A stretch of DNA of 46,511 nucleotides. Origin: CAZBUK01 sp964495085. GTDB lineage: Bacteria > Bacteroidota > Ignavibacteria > T3Sed10-11. The notes beneath the pieces were generated by a model. It ran no database searches, was not told where the DNA came from, and worked only from the letters and a program-made list of their open reading frames with translations. The position numbers were made by a program, and so were the translations under genes. The stretch's first letter is position 1. Each line of letters opens with the position of its first letter. This document shows, piece by piece, positions 1 through 8,031 of the stretch. Where the stretch lies: NCBI GenBank assembly GCA_964495085.1, contig CAZBUK010000025.1:1-46511 (forward strand), in the 5' to 3' direction.

Positions 1-56
1 GGCAGCCGGCCTACCGGAAACGATAATGGTTCCACTCATCCTTTTTCTGATACCGC

Positions 57-932
57 ATGCAGACAATTCTCGTGACCGGCGGAAACGGATTGCTCGGCCG
101 TTACGTCGTACACTCGTTGAAAGATTCGTACAACGTCATAGTCGTTGATATCAAACAATCCCGTACCCATCCTGCGGCAAATGTGCGCTACGTCGAAGCG
201 GACGTGCTCGACCTGGAGCGCATGACCGAACACTCGCGCGGTGCGGACGCCGTCATCCACCTTGCGGCGATTCCCCACCCTCTGAACGATCCTCCTCAGG
301 ACGTCGTCCGTTTAAACGTCATGGGAACCTTCACCATGCTCGAAGCTGCCGCCCGCTGCGGCATCCGGAAATTCGTCTACGCCTCCAGCGAATCGACGCT
401 CGGATTTGCGTTCGCCGCGAAGCCGGCATCTCCGCTCTACATTCCGGTCGACGAGGATCATCCGCTTCAGCCGCAGGATCCGTACGGCATGAGCAAGCTT
501 CTGGGTGAGGAAATGTGCGCCTCATATACTCGCCGGTACGGCATGCAGACGCTCTGCTTGCGAATGCCCTGGATCTGGATTCCGGAACCGGAGGAGCAGG
601 CGTTCTACCGCACGCTTATATCCGAATATCCGAAGTGGTATAAGAACCTCTGGGCGTTCGTACACGGACTCGACGCCGCGCAGGCATTCCGCTTATGCGC
701 TCATCGCGAACACGCCGAAGAACACCGGGCATGGTACATAACGGCGGAAACGAACTGGACAGGACGCGACGCGAGAGAGCTTGCGCATGAGTTCTATCCG
801 GCCGCCGGCATCCGTTCCTCACTCCCTCACGGCCCGGCATCCCTCATATCCAATTCCCGGGCGAAAGCAGAGCTCGGATTTACGCCCTCGTACTCGGTTC
901 AGGACGTCTTTGAGGGGGAATACGCCGTATGA
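57..932 (+). CDS. NAD-dependent epimerase/dehydratase (extended SDR family)
   Basis: A 291-residue extended short-chain dehydrogenase/reductase, probably acting on a nucleotide sugar or related sugar in the cytoplasm. The Rossmann glycine motif TGGNGLLG is at residues 7-14, an acidic residue D31 at the end of strand beta-2 suggests NAD(H), the catalytic Tyr-Lys pair is Y143-K147 (YGMSK), and the YASSES segment at 108-113 supplies the serine. Length is typical of the family. Its stop codon overlaps the start of the nucleoside hydrolase gene (ATGA at 929-932), so the two are probably co-translated. No strong Shine-Dalgarno is visible before the ATG. The substrate cannot be told from the sequence; family assignment is secure. 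Confidence 0.9.
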   Translation: MQTILVTGGNGLLGRYVVHSLKDSYNVIVVDIKQSRTHPAANVRYVEADVLDLERMTEHSRGADAVIHLAAIPHPLNDPPQDVVRLNVMGTFTMLEAAARCGIRKFVYASSESTLGFAFAAKPASPLYIPVDEDHPLQPQDPYGMSKLLGEEMCASYTRRYGMQTLCLRMPWIWIPEPEEQAFYRTLISEYPKWYKNLWAFVHGLDAAQAFRLCAHREHAEEHRAWYITAETNWTGRDARELAHEFYPAAGIRSSLPHGPASLISNSRAKAELGFTPSYSVQDVFEGEYAV

Positions 933-1894
933 AAAAACCGGTCATACTCGACGTCGATACCGGCGTCGACGATGCAATCGCGATTCTCTTCGCTTCGATG
1001 CTTCCGGAACTCGACATCCGCGCGATTACGACGGTGAGCGGAAACGTTCATGTCAAAGAGGTGTTCCGAAATACGAAAACGGTACTGGGACTGATACCCG
1101 GCGGCGATAAGATACCGCTCGGACTCGGCGCAGCCGTTTCGCTCAGGCGCACGAATTTTTTCGCCCCGGAGGTTCACGGCGCCGACGGCCTCGGAAATAT
1201 TCGGAAGAAGTATGAACGCCTGTCGGTCGCAAGCAAACCCATCCCCGCCGCACAGCTGATCCTGGAAACCATTAAACGATCGGACAAACCGGTGAGCATC
1301 ATTGCAACGGGTCCGCTGACAAACATCGCATGGGCGATAAAACAGAATCTCCGCCGGATGAAACTCGTGAAGGAGATCGTGAGTATGGGAGGCGCCTTCG
1401 AAACCCGGGGTAATACCGGTCCCCTCGCGGAATTCAATTACTATGTCGACCCCGATGCCGTCGAAACGGTCGCGGATTCGGGAATTCCGCTCACTATAGT
1501 CCCGCTGGATGCAACCCATCGCGTCGTCCTTACCAGGGCGGAGGTACTTCAATGGTCCCGAAGATCGGAGAGCATACAGCTTCGTTTCCTCCGGGATGTG
1601 ACGCAGTTCTATATGCGCTACCATCGCGCGACTGAGTCGTTTTACGGCGGTTTCATGCACGACCCGCTTGCGGTCGGCATTGCGGCGATCCCCCGGCTGG
1701 CGCGGTATAAGACGCTCCCGCTTCTCATCGAGACGAAGGGGGAATATGCCTCCGGTACGACGTTGACACGCGATGCCGCAGGAAGCGAACGGCACGCACC
1801 GAAGGTCCGGATCGTCTCCGAAGTAGATGCGCGGCGATTCAAAACAATCTTTAAAAATCACTTTCTCGGCCGGTCCGGAATAAAATCGGGCTGA
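929..1894 (+). CDS. Nucleoside hydrolase (IUNH family)
   Basis: A 321-residue inosine-uridine preferring nucleoside hydrolase homologue, which would cleave the N-glycosidic bond of ribonucleosides for purine or pyrimidine salvage. The family-defining calcium/ribose-binding motif DVDTGVDDA is at residues 8-16, and the downstream aspartate of the family is seen in the HDPLAVGIA segment near residue 243. Length matches the family (310-330). It overlaps the upstream SDR gene by 4 nt (ATGA), indicating translational coupling. Base specificity cannot be deduced. The pairing with an epimerase-like protein suggests a small catabolic operon, but no regulator is adjacent. Confidence 0.93.
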   Translation: MKKPVILDVDTGVDDAIAILFASMLPELDIRAITTVSGNVHVKEVFRNTKTVLGLIPGGDKIPLGLGAAVSLRRTNFFAPEVHGADGLGNIRKKYERLSVASKPIPAAQLILETIKRSDKPVSIIATGPLTNIAWAIKQNLRRMKLVKEIVSMGGAFETRGNTGPLAEFNYYVDPDAVETVADSGIPLTIVPLDATHRVVLTRAEVLQWSRRSESIQLRFLRDVTQFYMRYHRATESFYGGFMHDPLAVGIAAIPRLARYKTLPLLIETKGEYASGTTLTRDAAGSERHAPKVRIVSEVDARRFKTIFKNHFLGRSGIKSG

Positions 1895-1958
1895 GCCATG
1901 ACGACGGCCGGTTATCGATATCCGTAGGCCGGGATTCCGCACATTATCGGCATTCTCC

Positions 1959-3896
1959 ATGATGAGATTATTGACATGCATCGTTCTGACCGTATGGTTT
2001 TCGGCTACCGCCGTCTCCCAGATCGGCGCCCCCCTGACGGTTTACGAGCCGGATCCCGCCGAAACCGATACGCTCGACGGTCCTCATCGAAGCAGGCTGA
2101 GTTTCGAACGTCTCCTCTCGAGTTACCAGTGGAACCTGACGCATCGTACCTATATTCGTACCGACCGTTGGTTTCTCCTCTTCGATGAACGATTTAAATC
2201 GACGCTCATCCGCACCGACCGGAATTTTCTCAAGGATCAGCAGGAGATGCGGATCCAGGGAGGGCGGAATATCACCGAGAAGCTCGACGTCCGCATCAAT
2301 GCATCTTCGCTTTTCCTCTCCGATAACCAGATAACCGGCCTGAACGATGCCGCCATCAACAGCGCGCATGGCGGATTCGGCTACAGCCTGTATCCGGGAT
2401 TGGTGTTCTCCCCGCATATCGGGTACATGAGTGACCGTCAATCGGACAGAACAGATAAGGGAATCTCATATCTCGCCCGCCTGCAGGGGACGGATCTCGA
2501 GCCGATGGAAGCGCTGCACATGCACATCGACGCCCAGTATTTTCTGAACAAAATCGATCCGCGTGAAACGTCGCAGCACTTTCTGTATGTATCCGGCGAT
2601 CGGGAATTCGAAGGTCAAACCTATGCGGGATTCCGGTCGTATTATACCTCGTCGCGCAGGGAGTTCTATTTCCCGGCCGATCAGCCGACGCAGAATATTT
2701 TCGCGGCGCTCATGAACATCGACCGGCGGCTGGACCGCAGAACCGGTTTTTCCGGCGAGCTGCAGTACGAGTTGAATCCGTCGTTGATCGGCAGATTCAG
2801 CACGCATCTCGACTCGCGTACCGTAACGCGGGATTATGCTTATAAGCAGACATCAATACCTTCACTCTATCTCTTCAACACCGCCGTCGACGAGTTCACC
2901 ATCAACCTTCAGGTTTCGATGCGGTACTATCTCGGGAACACGTTCAATGGATTCACCTACATGACATACGCCGAGCGCTCGGAAGAACATTCGGTCGGAA
3001 GCACGCCTCAGGTCATCCCCCAGGTATTCTACGAGCGGCGAGTCGAGAGCGAGTTCATCAAAAACAATATAACCCGTCGTACCATGCTCGGTACCTTCGG
3101 GAACATCAGGATGCATCGGAATCACCGGATCTCGTTCTCCGGCTCCGCGTCCATCTTCCGGTACGATACTCCGAGTCCTCAGAACTACGACGATCGCGAC
3201 GAGCTGCGCATCTTCGGAAACATTGTCAGCAGGCACGATCTCAACCGTTACGTGACGCTTCAGCTCAACATGGACCTCATGTTCAACCACATCGTGTATC
3301 TCCGGTCGCAGCGGAGCGCAAACAACAATAAAAACCGCGTCCTGAGGTTCTCGCCCTCGGTAACGTATTCCCCCGTCGACTGGATTACTTCCACGAACGC
3401 ATTCGAGGTCCTCGCGAACTATACGGTATACGATTTCGAAGACCGGCTGCTTGCGTCAAGAAGTCTATCGTACCGGCAGATGGGATGGCTCGACTCGACC
3501 CGGGTACATCTCTCCGAATCGATCTCATTATCAATGTTTTCCCATTACCGGCGGTTCGAGCGGGGGGAGCTCCGATGGGCTGATTTCAGCGAGCGTCCCG
3601 TCACATCGTTCGAGGAATTGACGGTAATCGTCGGCATACGTTACGAATTAAACGGAGGAGACGTTGCCTTTACGGGCGGGATTCGCTATTTTAGGCAGGA
3701 CAGATACAGATTCGAGCGAAGCGACCGGATATTCGAGACGAGGTTCAGCAACAGCGGCCCGGTCTGCATGATATACTGGAAATTCGGTAGAACGTATCTC
3801 CTAACAATCAACGGCTGGTACGAACGGCAGTTCCGCGACGGGGATCACGTTTCGTCAATTCCAAATATTTCGGTCGACATCCATGCACGATTCTGA
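1959..3896 (+). CDS. Predicted outer-membrane beta-barrel protein, function unknown
   Basis: A 645-residue protein with a clear Sec signal peptide (MMRLLTCIVLTVWFSATAVS, residues 1-20, cleavage near S20/Q21). The rest is full of alternating polar/aromatic strands separated by charged turns (for example TRTYI-, RGGNI- and YRFERSD-like stretches) and it ends in a terminal phenylalanine after IHARF, the usual signature of an outer-membrane barrel recognised by the BAM complex. No enzymatic motif is seen. I do not recognise a named family. It is followed after 119 nt by an anti-sigma-factor-type ATPase gene on the same strand, but functional linkage is not evident. Two in-frame ATGs (1959 and 1962) can serve as start. 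Confidence 0.75.
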   Translation: MMRLLTCIVLTVWFSATAVSQIGAPLTVYEPDPAETDTLDGPHRSRLSFERLLSSYQWNLTHRTYIRTDRWFLLFDERFKSTLIRTDRNFLKDQQEMRIQGGRNITEKLDVRINASSLFLSDNQITGLNDAAINSAHGGFGYSLYPGLVFSPHIGYMSDRQSDRTDKGISYLARLQGTDLEPMEALHMHIDAQYFLNKIDPRETSQHFLYVSGDREFEGQTYAGFRSYYTSSRREFYFPADQPTQNIFAALMNIDRRLDRRTGFSGELQYELNPSLIGRFSTHLDSRTVTRDYAYKQTSIPSLYLFNTAVDEFTINLQVSMRYYLGNTFNGFTYMTYAERSEEHSVGSTPQVIPQVFYERRVESEFIKNNITRRTMLGTFGNIRMHRNHRISFSGSASIFRYDTPSPQNYDDRDELRIFGNIVSRHDLNRYVTLQLNMDLMFNHIVYLRSQRSANNNKNRVLRFSPSVTYSPVDWITSTNAFEVLANYTVYDFEDRLLASRSLSYRQMGWLDSTRVHLSESISLSMFSHYRRFERGELRWADFSERPVTSFEELTVIVGIRYELNGGDVAFTGGIRYFRQDRYRFERSDRIFETRFSNSGPVCMIYWKFGRTYLLTINGWYERQFRDGDHVSSIPNISVDIHARF

Positions 3897-4015
3897 TGAA
3901 ATTCGGTTCAGCAGAGTTTCTCTTACGTTACGGATCTGCTGCGGGCGTTCAACAAATTATCGAGCGGGGTATATGCTGCTTACCTCTTCCGGCATAACAA
4001 GCGGAGCGCATTCGG

Positions 4016-4453
4016 GTGAAAGAGACCTTTGAGCTGATTATACCGAGCGATCCCACGAACGTACAGAGGATCGAAGATTTTCTGCACAAGGCGACAAAAC
4101 ACGTCCATCTGGACGAAGTGCATTTCCACAAACTGCTCGTTGCGGCGACGGAAGCCGTCAACAACGCCATCATCCACGGAAACGGCGCCGACCCGGCAAA
4201 ATCAGTACTCGTCAGCTGCACCCTCACAAAACACTATATGTTCTTAAGTATCAGAGACGAAGGGAAAGGATTTAATCCGGAAACAATTCCGAATCCGCTG
4301 CATGAGGAAAATCTGTTAAAGGAAAGCGGCAGAGGGGTCTTTCTTATGCGAACTCTCATGGACGAGGTAGAATTCCACCTCGTCGACGGCGGATGCGAGG
4401 TTCTGATGTCGATGTACATCGGGCCGAAAAAGGGGATAAAAAAGGAAAGCTGA
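4016..4453 (+). CDS. RsbW/SpoIIAB-like ATP-binding protein (HATPase_c_2)
   Basis: A 145-residue GHKL-fold ATP-binding protein of the anti-sigma-factor kinase type (serine kinase that phosphorylates a STAS antagonist). The N box EAVNNAIIHGN is at 46-56, the G1 box DEGKGF at 81-86 and the G2 box GRGVFLM at 105-111; all are intact, unlike the paralogue at 25822-26238. The start is GTG at 4016, with a GGAG sequence about 9 nt upstream; no better ATG lies in frame. No STAS partner is adjacent; the nearest in the window is at 18233-18580. It converges with mdh, leaving 36 nt between the stop codons. Target sigma factor unknown. Confidence 0.85.
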   Translation: MKETFELIIPSDPTNVQRIEDFLHKATKHVHLDEVHFHKLLVAATEAVNNAIIHGNGADPAKSVLVSCTLTKHYMFLSIRDEGKGFNPETIPNPLHEENLLKESGRGVFLMRTLMDEVEFHLVDGGCEVLMSMYIGPKKGIKKES

Positions 4454-4489
4454 GCGGTATCCGCATGGAACTCCGCCCAGCCGTTACGG

Positions 4490-5413
4490 TTATACTCCTA
4501 CCTTCGCCATCATACCGCGTACACCCTCCGCCGATTTATTCAGCGCTTCCTGCTCATCGGGATTCAGTTTGATCTGAATCACCTCCTCGACTCCCTTCTT
4601 TCCGAGCTTCACGGGCACGCCTACCATCACATCCTTCAGACCGTATTCGCCCTCGAGCCAGTACGCACATGGAAGAATGCGCTTCTTATCCTTCACGATC
4701 GCTTCCGCCATCTGCACGGTCGATGATGAGGGAGCATAGTACGCACTTCCGGCTTTCAGATAGTTTACTATCTCTATGCCGCCGTCGCGCGTGCGCTGCA
4801 CCAGGCGATCTATCGTCTCCTTGTCCAACAGATCCGGAAGCGGAATGCCTGCAACCGTGGAGTAGCGCGGGAGAGGCACCATCGAATCGCCGTGTCCGCC
4901 GAGAACGAACGCGGTGATATCCTCGACCGACACGTTCAGTTCCATTGAGATGAACGTCCGGAACCGCGCCGAGTCTAAAACGCCCGCCATTCCCATCACG
5001 CGATGTTTCGGGAAACCGCTGACTTTATATGCGACATAGGTCATCACGTCGAGCGGATTGGATACGATAATGAGCATAGAATTCGGGGATTTTGCGACCA
5101 CCTGTTCGGTAACACCTTTAACGATCTCTGCGTTTTTAAGTAACAGATCGTCGCGGCTCATTCCCGGTTTACGGGGGAGACCGGCGGTAATAATAACAAG
5201 GTCCGAACCGGCAGTTTCATCGTACCCGTTCGTGCCTATGACCCGTGCATCGGTCCCTTCCACGGGAGCCGCCTCATACATATCGAGCGCCTTACCCTGC
5301 GGTATTCCTTCAACGATATCGACAAGTACGATTTCATTCGCCAGTTCTTTGTCCGCCAGGCGCTGAGCCGTCGTGGCGCCGACATTACCGGCTCCGACTA
5401 CTGTTATTTTCAT
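4490..5413 (-). CDS. mdh: Malate dehydrogenase
   Basis: A 307-residue NAD-dependent malate dehydrogenase of the LDH-like (MDH3) subgroup, interconverting malate and oxaloacetate in the TCA cycle in the cytoplasm. The nucleotide-binding GAGNVGA motif is at 7-13 with D32 selecting NAD. Substrate arginines are R81 and R87 in the active-site loop RKPGMSRDD, R150 follows D147, and the proton-relay histidine is H174 in GGHGDSMVP. R81 (rather than glutamine) argues for malate rather than lactate. A GGAG sequence lies about 8 nt before the ATG. It is downstream of rpmA but separated from it by a strong terminator, so it is probably transcribed separately. Confidence 0.96.
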   Translation of the reverse strand: MKITVVGAGNVGATTAQRLADKELANEIVLVDIVEGIPQGKALDMYEAAPVEGTDARVIGTNGYDETAGSDLVIITAGLPRKPGMSRDDLLLKNAEIVKGVTEQVVAKSPNSMLIIVSNPLDVMTYVAYKVSGFPKHRVMGMAGVLDSARFRTFISMELNVSVEDITAFVLGGHGDSMVPLPRYSTVAGIPLPDLLDKETIDRLVQRTRDGGIEIVNYLKAGSAYYAPSSSTVQMAEAIVKDKKRILPCAYWLEGEYGLKDVMVGVPVKLGKKGVEEVIQIKLNPDEQEALNKSAEGVRGMMAKVGV

Positions 5414-5502
5414 GATAAGCTCCGTAGATGTGGTATTTGTTCAGTTATGCGTTGGGGGGTTGGTGCTGCAGGTGGCGGTATGCCGCCTCCGGAACGGGAG
5501 AA

Positions 5503-5532
5503 GAAAAAAAAGCCGAAGCGTTATGCTTCGGC
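5503..5532 (-). terminator. Intrinsic terminator of the rplU-rpmA operon, overlapping the rpmA stop codon
   Basis: On the minus strand an 8-bp perfect stem GCCGAAGC/GCTTCGGC with a 5-nt loop is followed directly by a run of eight T. The 5' arm is made by the last two sense codons of rpmA, and the TAA stop codon sits in the loop. This is a textbook rho-independent terminator. A second small hairpin (ggcgg/ccgcc, 5474-5487) lies 15-20 nt further downstream. Confidence 0.9.
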
Positions 5533-5778
5533 GATGATGCTGACTCGTTTCCGGTCCTTACCGTACCGTTGAAAGTGTACGATGCCGTCCTTAAGCGCGA
5601 AGAGCGTATCGTCTCCGCCCTTGCCGACGTTCTGTCCCGGATGCAGTTTGGTTCCGCGTTGACGGACAATGATGCTGCCCGCAGTGACGCGTTCGCCGCC
5701 GAAGGCTTTCACGCCTAAACGTTTCGCCTGGCTGTCGCGGCCGTTTTTTGTGCTACCTAATCCTTTTTTATGCGCCAT
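5521..5778 (-). CDS. rpmA: 50S ribosomal protein L27
   Basis: An 85-residue bL27 protein, located at the peptidyl transferase centre of the large ribosomal subunit. It begins MAHKKGLGSTKNGRDS and contains the family core GERVTAGSIIVRQRGTK around residues 28-44. The N-terminus starts directly with the mature AHKKG-type sequence, so there is no cleavable N-terminal extension of the Firmicutes type. AGAGG lies about 7 nt before the ATG. It follows rplU with a 20-nt gap, the near-universal L21-L27 arrangement, and its end forms half of the operon terminator. Confidence 0.98.
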   Translation of the reverse strand: MAHKKGLGSTKNGRDSQAKRLGVKAFGGERVTAGSIIVRQRGTKLHPGQNVGKGGDDTLFALKDGIVHFQRYGKDRKRVSIIAEA

Positions 5779-5798
5779 AACAATCCTCTCGAACCGGA

Positions 5799-6107
5799 TT
5801 ATAAGATTTTCAGAATTTCGATCGTCGTGTACGGTTGCCGGTGCCCGCGTTTGACCTGATATCCCTTCCGTCTTTTCTTCTTAAATACGGTAACCTTATC
5901 GTCGCGTATCTGCTCGATCACTTTTGCTTCCACCGTATGTCCGCCGACTACAGGCGATCCGACACTCGTCTTCTTGTCGTCGAAGAGAATCAGCACTTTG
6001 TCGAACGTAAGCTTTTCGCCGGGTTTGTTCGGCAATTTATCGACCGTAATTATTTCCTTCGGCGCGACTTTGTATTGTTTTCCCAGAATCTCAACGATTG
6101 CGTGCAT
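5799..6107 (-). CDS. rplU: 50S ribosomal protein L21
   Basis: A 102-residue bL21 protein that binds 23S rRNA early in large-subunit assembly. Family landmarks are the N-terminal AIVEILGKQYKV (3-14), GSPVVGGHTVEAKV in the middle and the C-terminal basic segment KKKRRKGYQVKRGHRQPYT. Length is typical. AAGGA lies about 10 nt upstream of the ATG. It is the first gene of a two-gene operon with rpmA. The upstream AT-rich region (6130-6175) divergent from the PLP-enzyme gene is the likely promoter site, but I could not define the boxes with confidence. Confidence 0.97.
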   Translation of the reverse strand: MHAIVEILGKQYKVAPKEIITVDKLPNKPGEKLTFDKVLILFDDKKTSVGSPVVGGHTVEAKVIEQIRDDKVTVFKKKRRKGYQVKRGHRQPYTTIEILKIL

Positions 6108-6357
6108 TTGACGGAATCCTTCTTCTAGTGCCCAAACTCTATAAAATTTAAGATTGTAAAGTTAATGAATATCGCAGAGAAAGTCAAGATTTGTAATTTC
6201 TACATACCATCGCGAAGTTCATTTTGCGGTACCATGCTCGTTGCCGGACCGGAAAATATTCATTTACAATCGGAAATTTCGTATGTTGATTCCATCCCCG
6301 GTTTGTTCCTCCGACATACTCATCCTGCAACCGCCTTCAGACAGGAAACGATTAAAT

Positions 6358-7560
6358 ATGCATGCAGAACTACTGAATTACCGGCACGAGTTCCCCATCC
6401 TTAAAGAGAAAACCTACCTTGTCTCCAACTCGCTCGGTGCAATGCCGCAGGTTGTTTATTCGCGGATGCAAGACTATGCAGAGACATGGGCAAAACGCGG
6501 GGTGTCTGCGTGGGAGGAGATCTGGTGGGATTTACCCGCTCAAACAGGCAACGTCATCGCACCGTTAATCGGCGCGGGCGACGGCGAGTTATCGATCCAT
6601 CCGAACGTAACTTCGATTCACGGAATAATTTATTCCTGCTTCAACGATCCGGCATTGAGACGAAACAGAACGAAAATCATCGCTGAAGAACTGCACTTCC
6701 CTTCCGTACTCTACATCACGGATAAATGGGCCCGTCGGAACGGCTGTACGGTCCGGCTCGTAAAGTCGAGAGATACTATCGGCGTCGAAACGGAAGATAT
6801 GATCGATGCAATCGATGAGCGGACTCTCTTTGTCGTGATGTCGCACGTTCTCTTCAGGAGCGCATATATCCAGGATGCGGAAGCGATCGTTCGGCATGCT
6901 CACAGCGTCGGGGCGCTTGTTATCCTGGATGTTTATCAATCGACAGGCATTATACCGTTCGATGTGAAACGCCTTGACGTAGATATTGTCGCCGGCGGCG
7001 TGCTCAAATGGCTCTGCGGAGGACCGGGCACATGTTTCATGTACGTAAAACCCGGGTTGAGTGCGACTCTCGAACCTGAGTTTACCGGCTGGTTCGCTCA
7101 CGATAATCCGTTCGAGTTCGACACAGGAAATTTCAAACCCGCTGCAGCGTCGAAACGTTTCCTGAACGGTACACCGCCTATTCCAGCGCTGTACGCCGCC
7201 GCTGAAGGTCCGGCCCTGCTTCGAAAGGCGGGCATACCGAAAATCAGGGAGCGCTCGCTGCACCTCACCGGGATCGTAATCGACAAAGCGCTCGAGTACG
7301 GATTTACCGTACACACACCGATCGACCGCACAAAACGCGGCGGAACCGTTACCGTCTCCGTACCCCATGGATTTGAGGTCAGCAGGGAACTTATCGCACG
7401 TGGAATACTGGTCGATTACCGGAAGCAGGCGGGCATCCGCATCGCACCTCATTTTTACAATACCGAAGAAGAGGCGGCGTACGCCGTGGAGCAGATAAGG
7501 GAGATCATCGACACCAAGTCGTATGTCAAACATACCGGCAGCAAGCCCACCGTCACATGA
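6358..7560 (+). CDS. Kynureninase-like PLP-dependent enzyme (aminotransferase class V fold)
   Basis: A 400-residue fold-type I PLP enzyme. Most similar in layout to kynureninase-type members of the class V family: an N-terminal substrate loop (VSNSLGAMP), a central ALVILDVYQSTG segment giving the cofactor aspartate, and the Schiff-base lysine K217 in GGVLKWLCGGPG. I place the start at the ATG at 6358 because AGGAAA is well placed about 9 nt before it and the homologous part begins there. The frame remains open to an ATG at 6241, but that would add 39 unconserved-looking residues. Kynureninase activity (kynurenine to anthranilate) is possible but not proven; no other tryptophan-degradation gene is nearby. 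Confidence 0.85.
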   Translation: MHAELLNYRHEFPILKEKTYLVSNSLGAMPQVVYSRMQDYAETWAKRGVSAWEEIWWDLPAQTGNVIAPLIGAGDGELSIHPNVTSIHGIIYSCFNDPALRRNRTKIIAEELHFPSVLYITDKWARRNGCTVRLVKSRDTIGVETEDMIDAIDERTLFVVMSHVLFRSAYIQDAEAIVRHAHSVGALVILDVYQSTGIIPFDVKRLDVDIVAGGVLKWLCGGPGTCFMYVKPGLSATLEPEFTGWFAHDNPFEFDTGNFKPAAASKRFLNGTPPIPALYAAAEGPALLRKAGIPKIRERSLHLTGIVIDKALEYGFTVHTPIDRTKRGGTVTVSVPHGFEVSRELIARGILVDYRKQAGIRIAPHFYNTEEEAAYAVEQIREIIDTKSYVKHTGSKPTVT

Positions 7561-8031
7561 CCGCAAAACGAACGCTCCGCTTTTATTCGGGAATCGAATA
7601 ATTCCCGGAATGCTTCGGCGGAAAACATCCGATCCATTTTCGCAGGATTCACCGGTCAGGTTGGATTTTATCCTGAAAATACATACATTCTGACGTCCCA
7701 TGAAATTCTCTTCAGACCGATCCGCATTGTTCCGGCGCCCGGATCTTCCCCCGATGTATAACACTCGTTTTTAATTTTATCTCCGATTCGACCTCTACCG
7801 ACGGTTGAGTACTCTTCATAACAACCATCTCCGATGCCGGTTGATACCGGTTAACCTTAATTCATTGCCTGATGATTTTTTTTTCACGGACAGGCGAAGC
7901 CGATTAATCCAATTCCCGCTGAAGAACATAGGATTCGAGCTGCATATCATTCAGACGACGCGCAGTGAGACGATCTGTCGAGGTATGACCGAAGCCGGAT
8001 TCTTTCAGAGGGTTCATCATCGGATGGCGCT
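7561..8031. other. Intergenic region with no recognisable gene
   Basis: 471 nt between the PLP-enzyme gene and the phospholipase D-like gene. A hairpin-like inverted repeat (gggaat/attccc, near 7588-7606) follows the upstream stop codon but has no T-run, so I do not call it a terminator. A 76-codon open frame at 7805-8035 has no family features, an atypical composition and overlaps the next start codon. The stretch just upstream of 8032 is AT-rich in part and presumably carries the promoter of the large gene. I see nothing else. Confidence 0.5.

Noticed and set aside
899..1981. 360-codon open frame on the minus strand across the nucleoside hydrolase gene
   Set aside because: Antisense shadow of a well-supported gene; arginine/cysteine-rich composition and no family features.
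6130..6175. Promoter of rplU-rpmA in the AT-rich tract with a tatagagtttg-like element
   Set aside because: Neither sigma-70 nor Bacteroidota-type spacing fits well enough for a defined call.
6589..7764. 391-codon open frame on the minus strand across the class V PLP enzyme
   Set aside because: The plus-strand protein has clear PLP motifs; the antisense product is Cys/Arg-rich and unlike a real protein.
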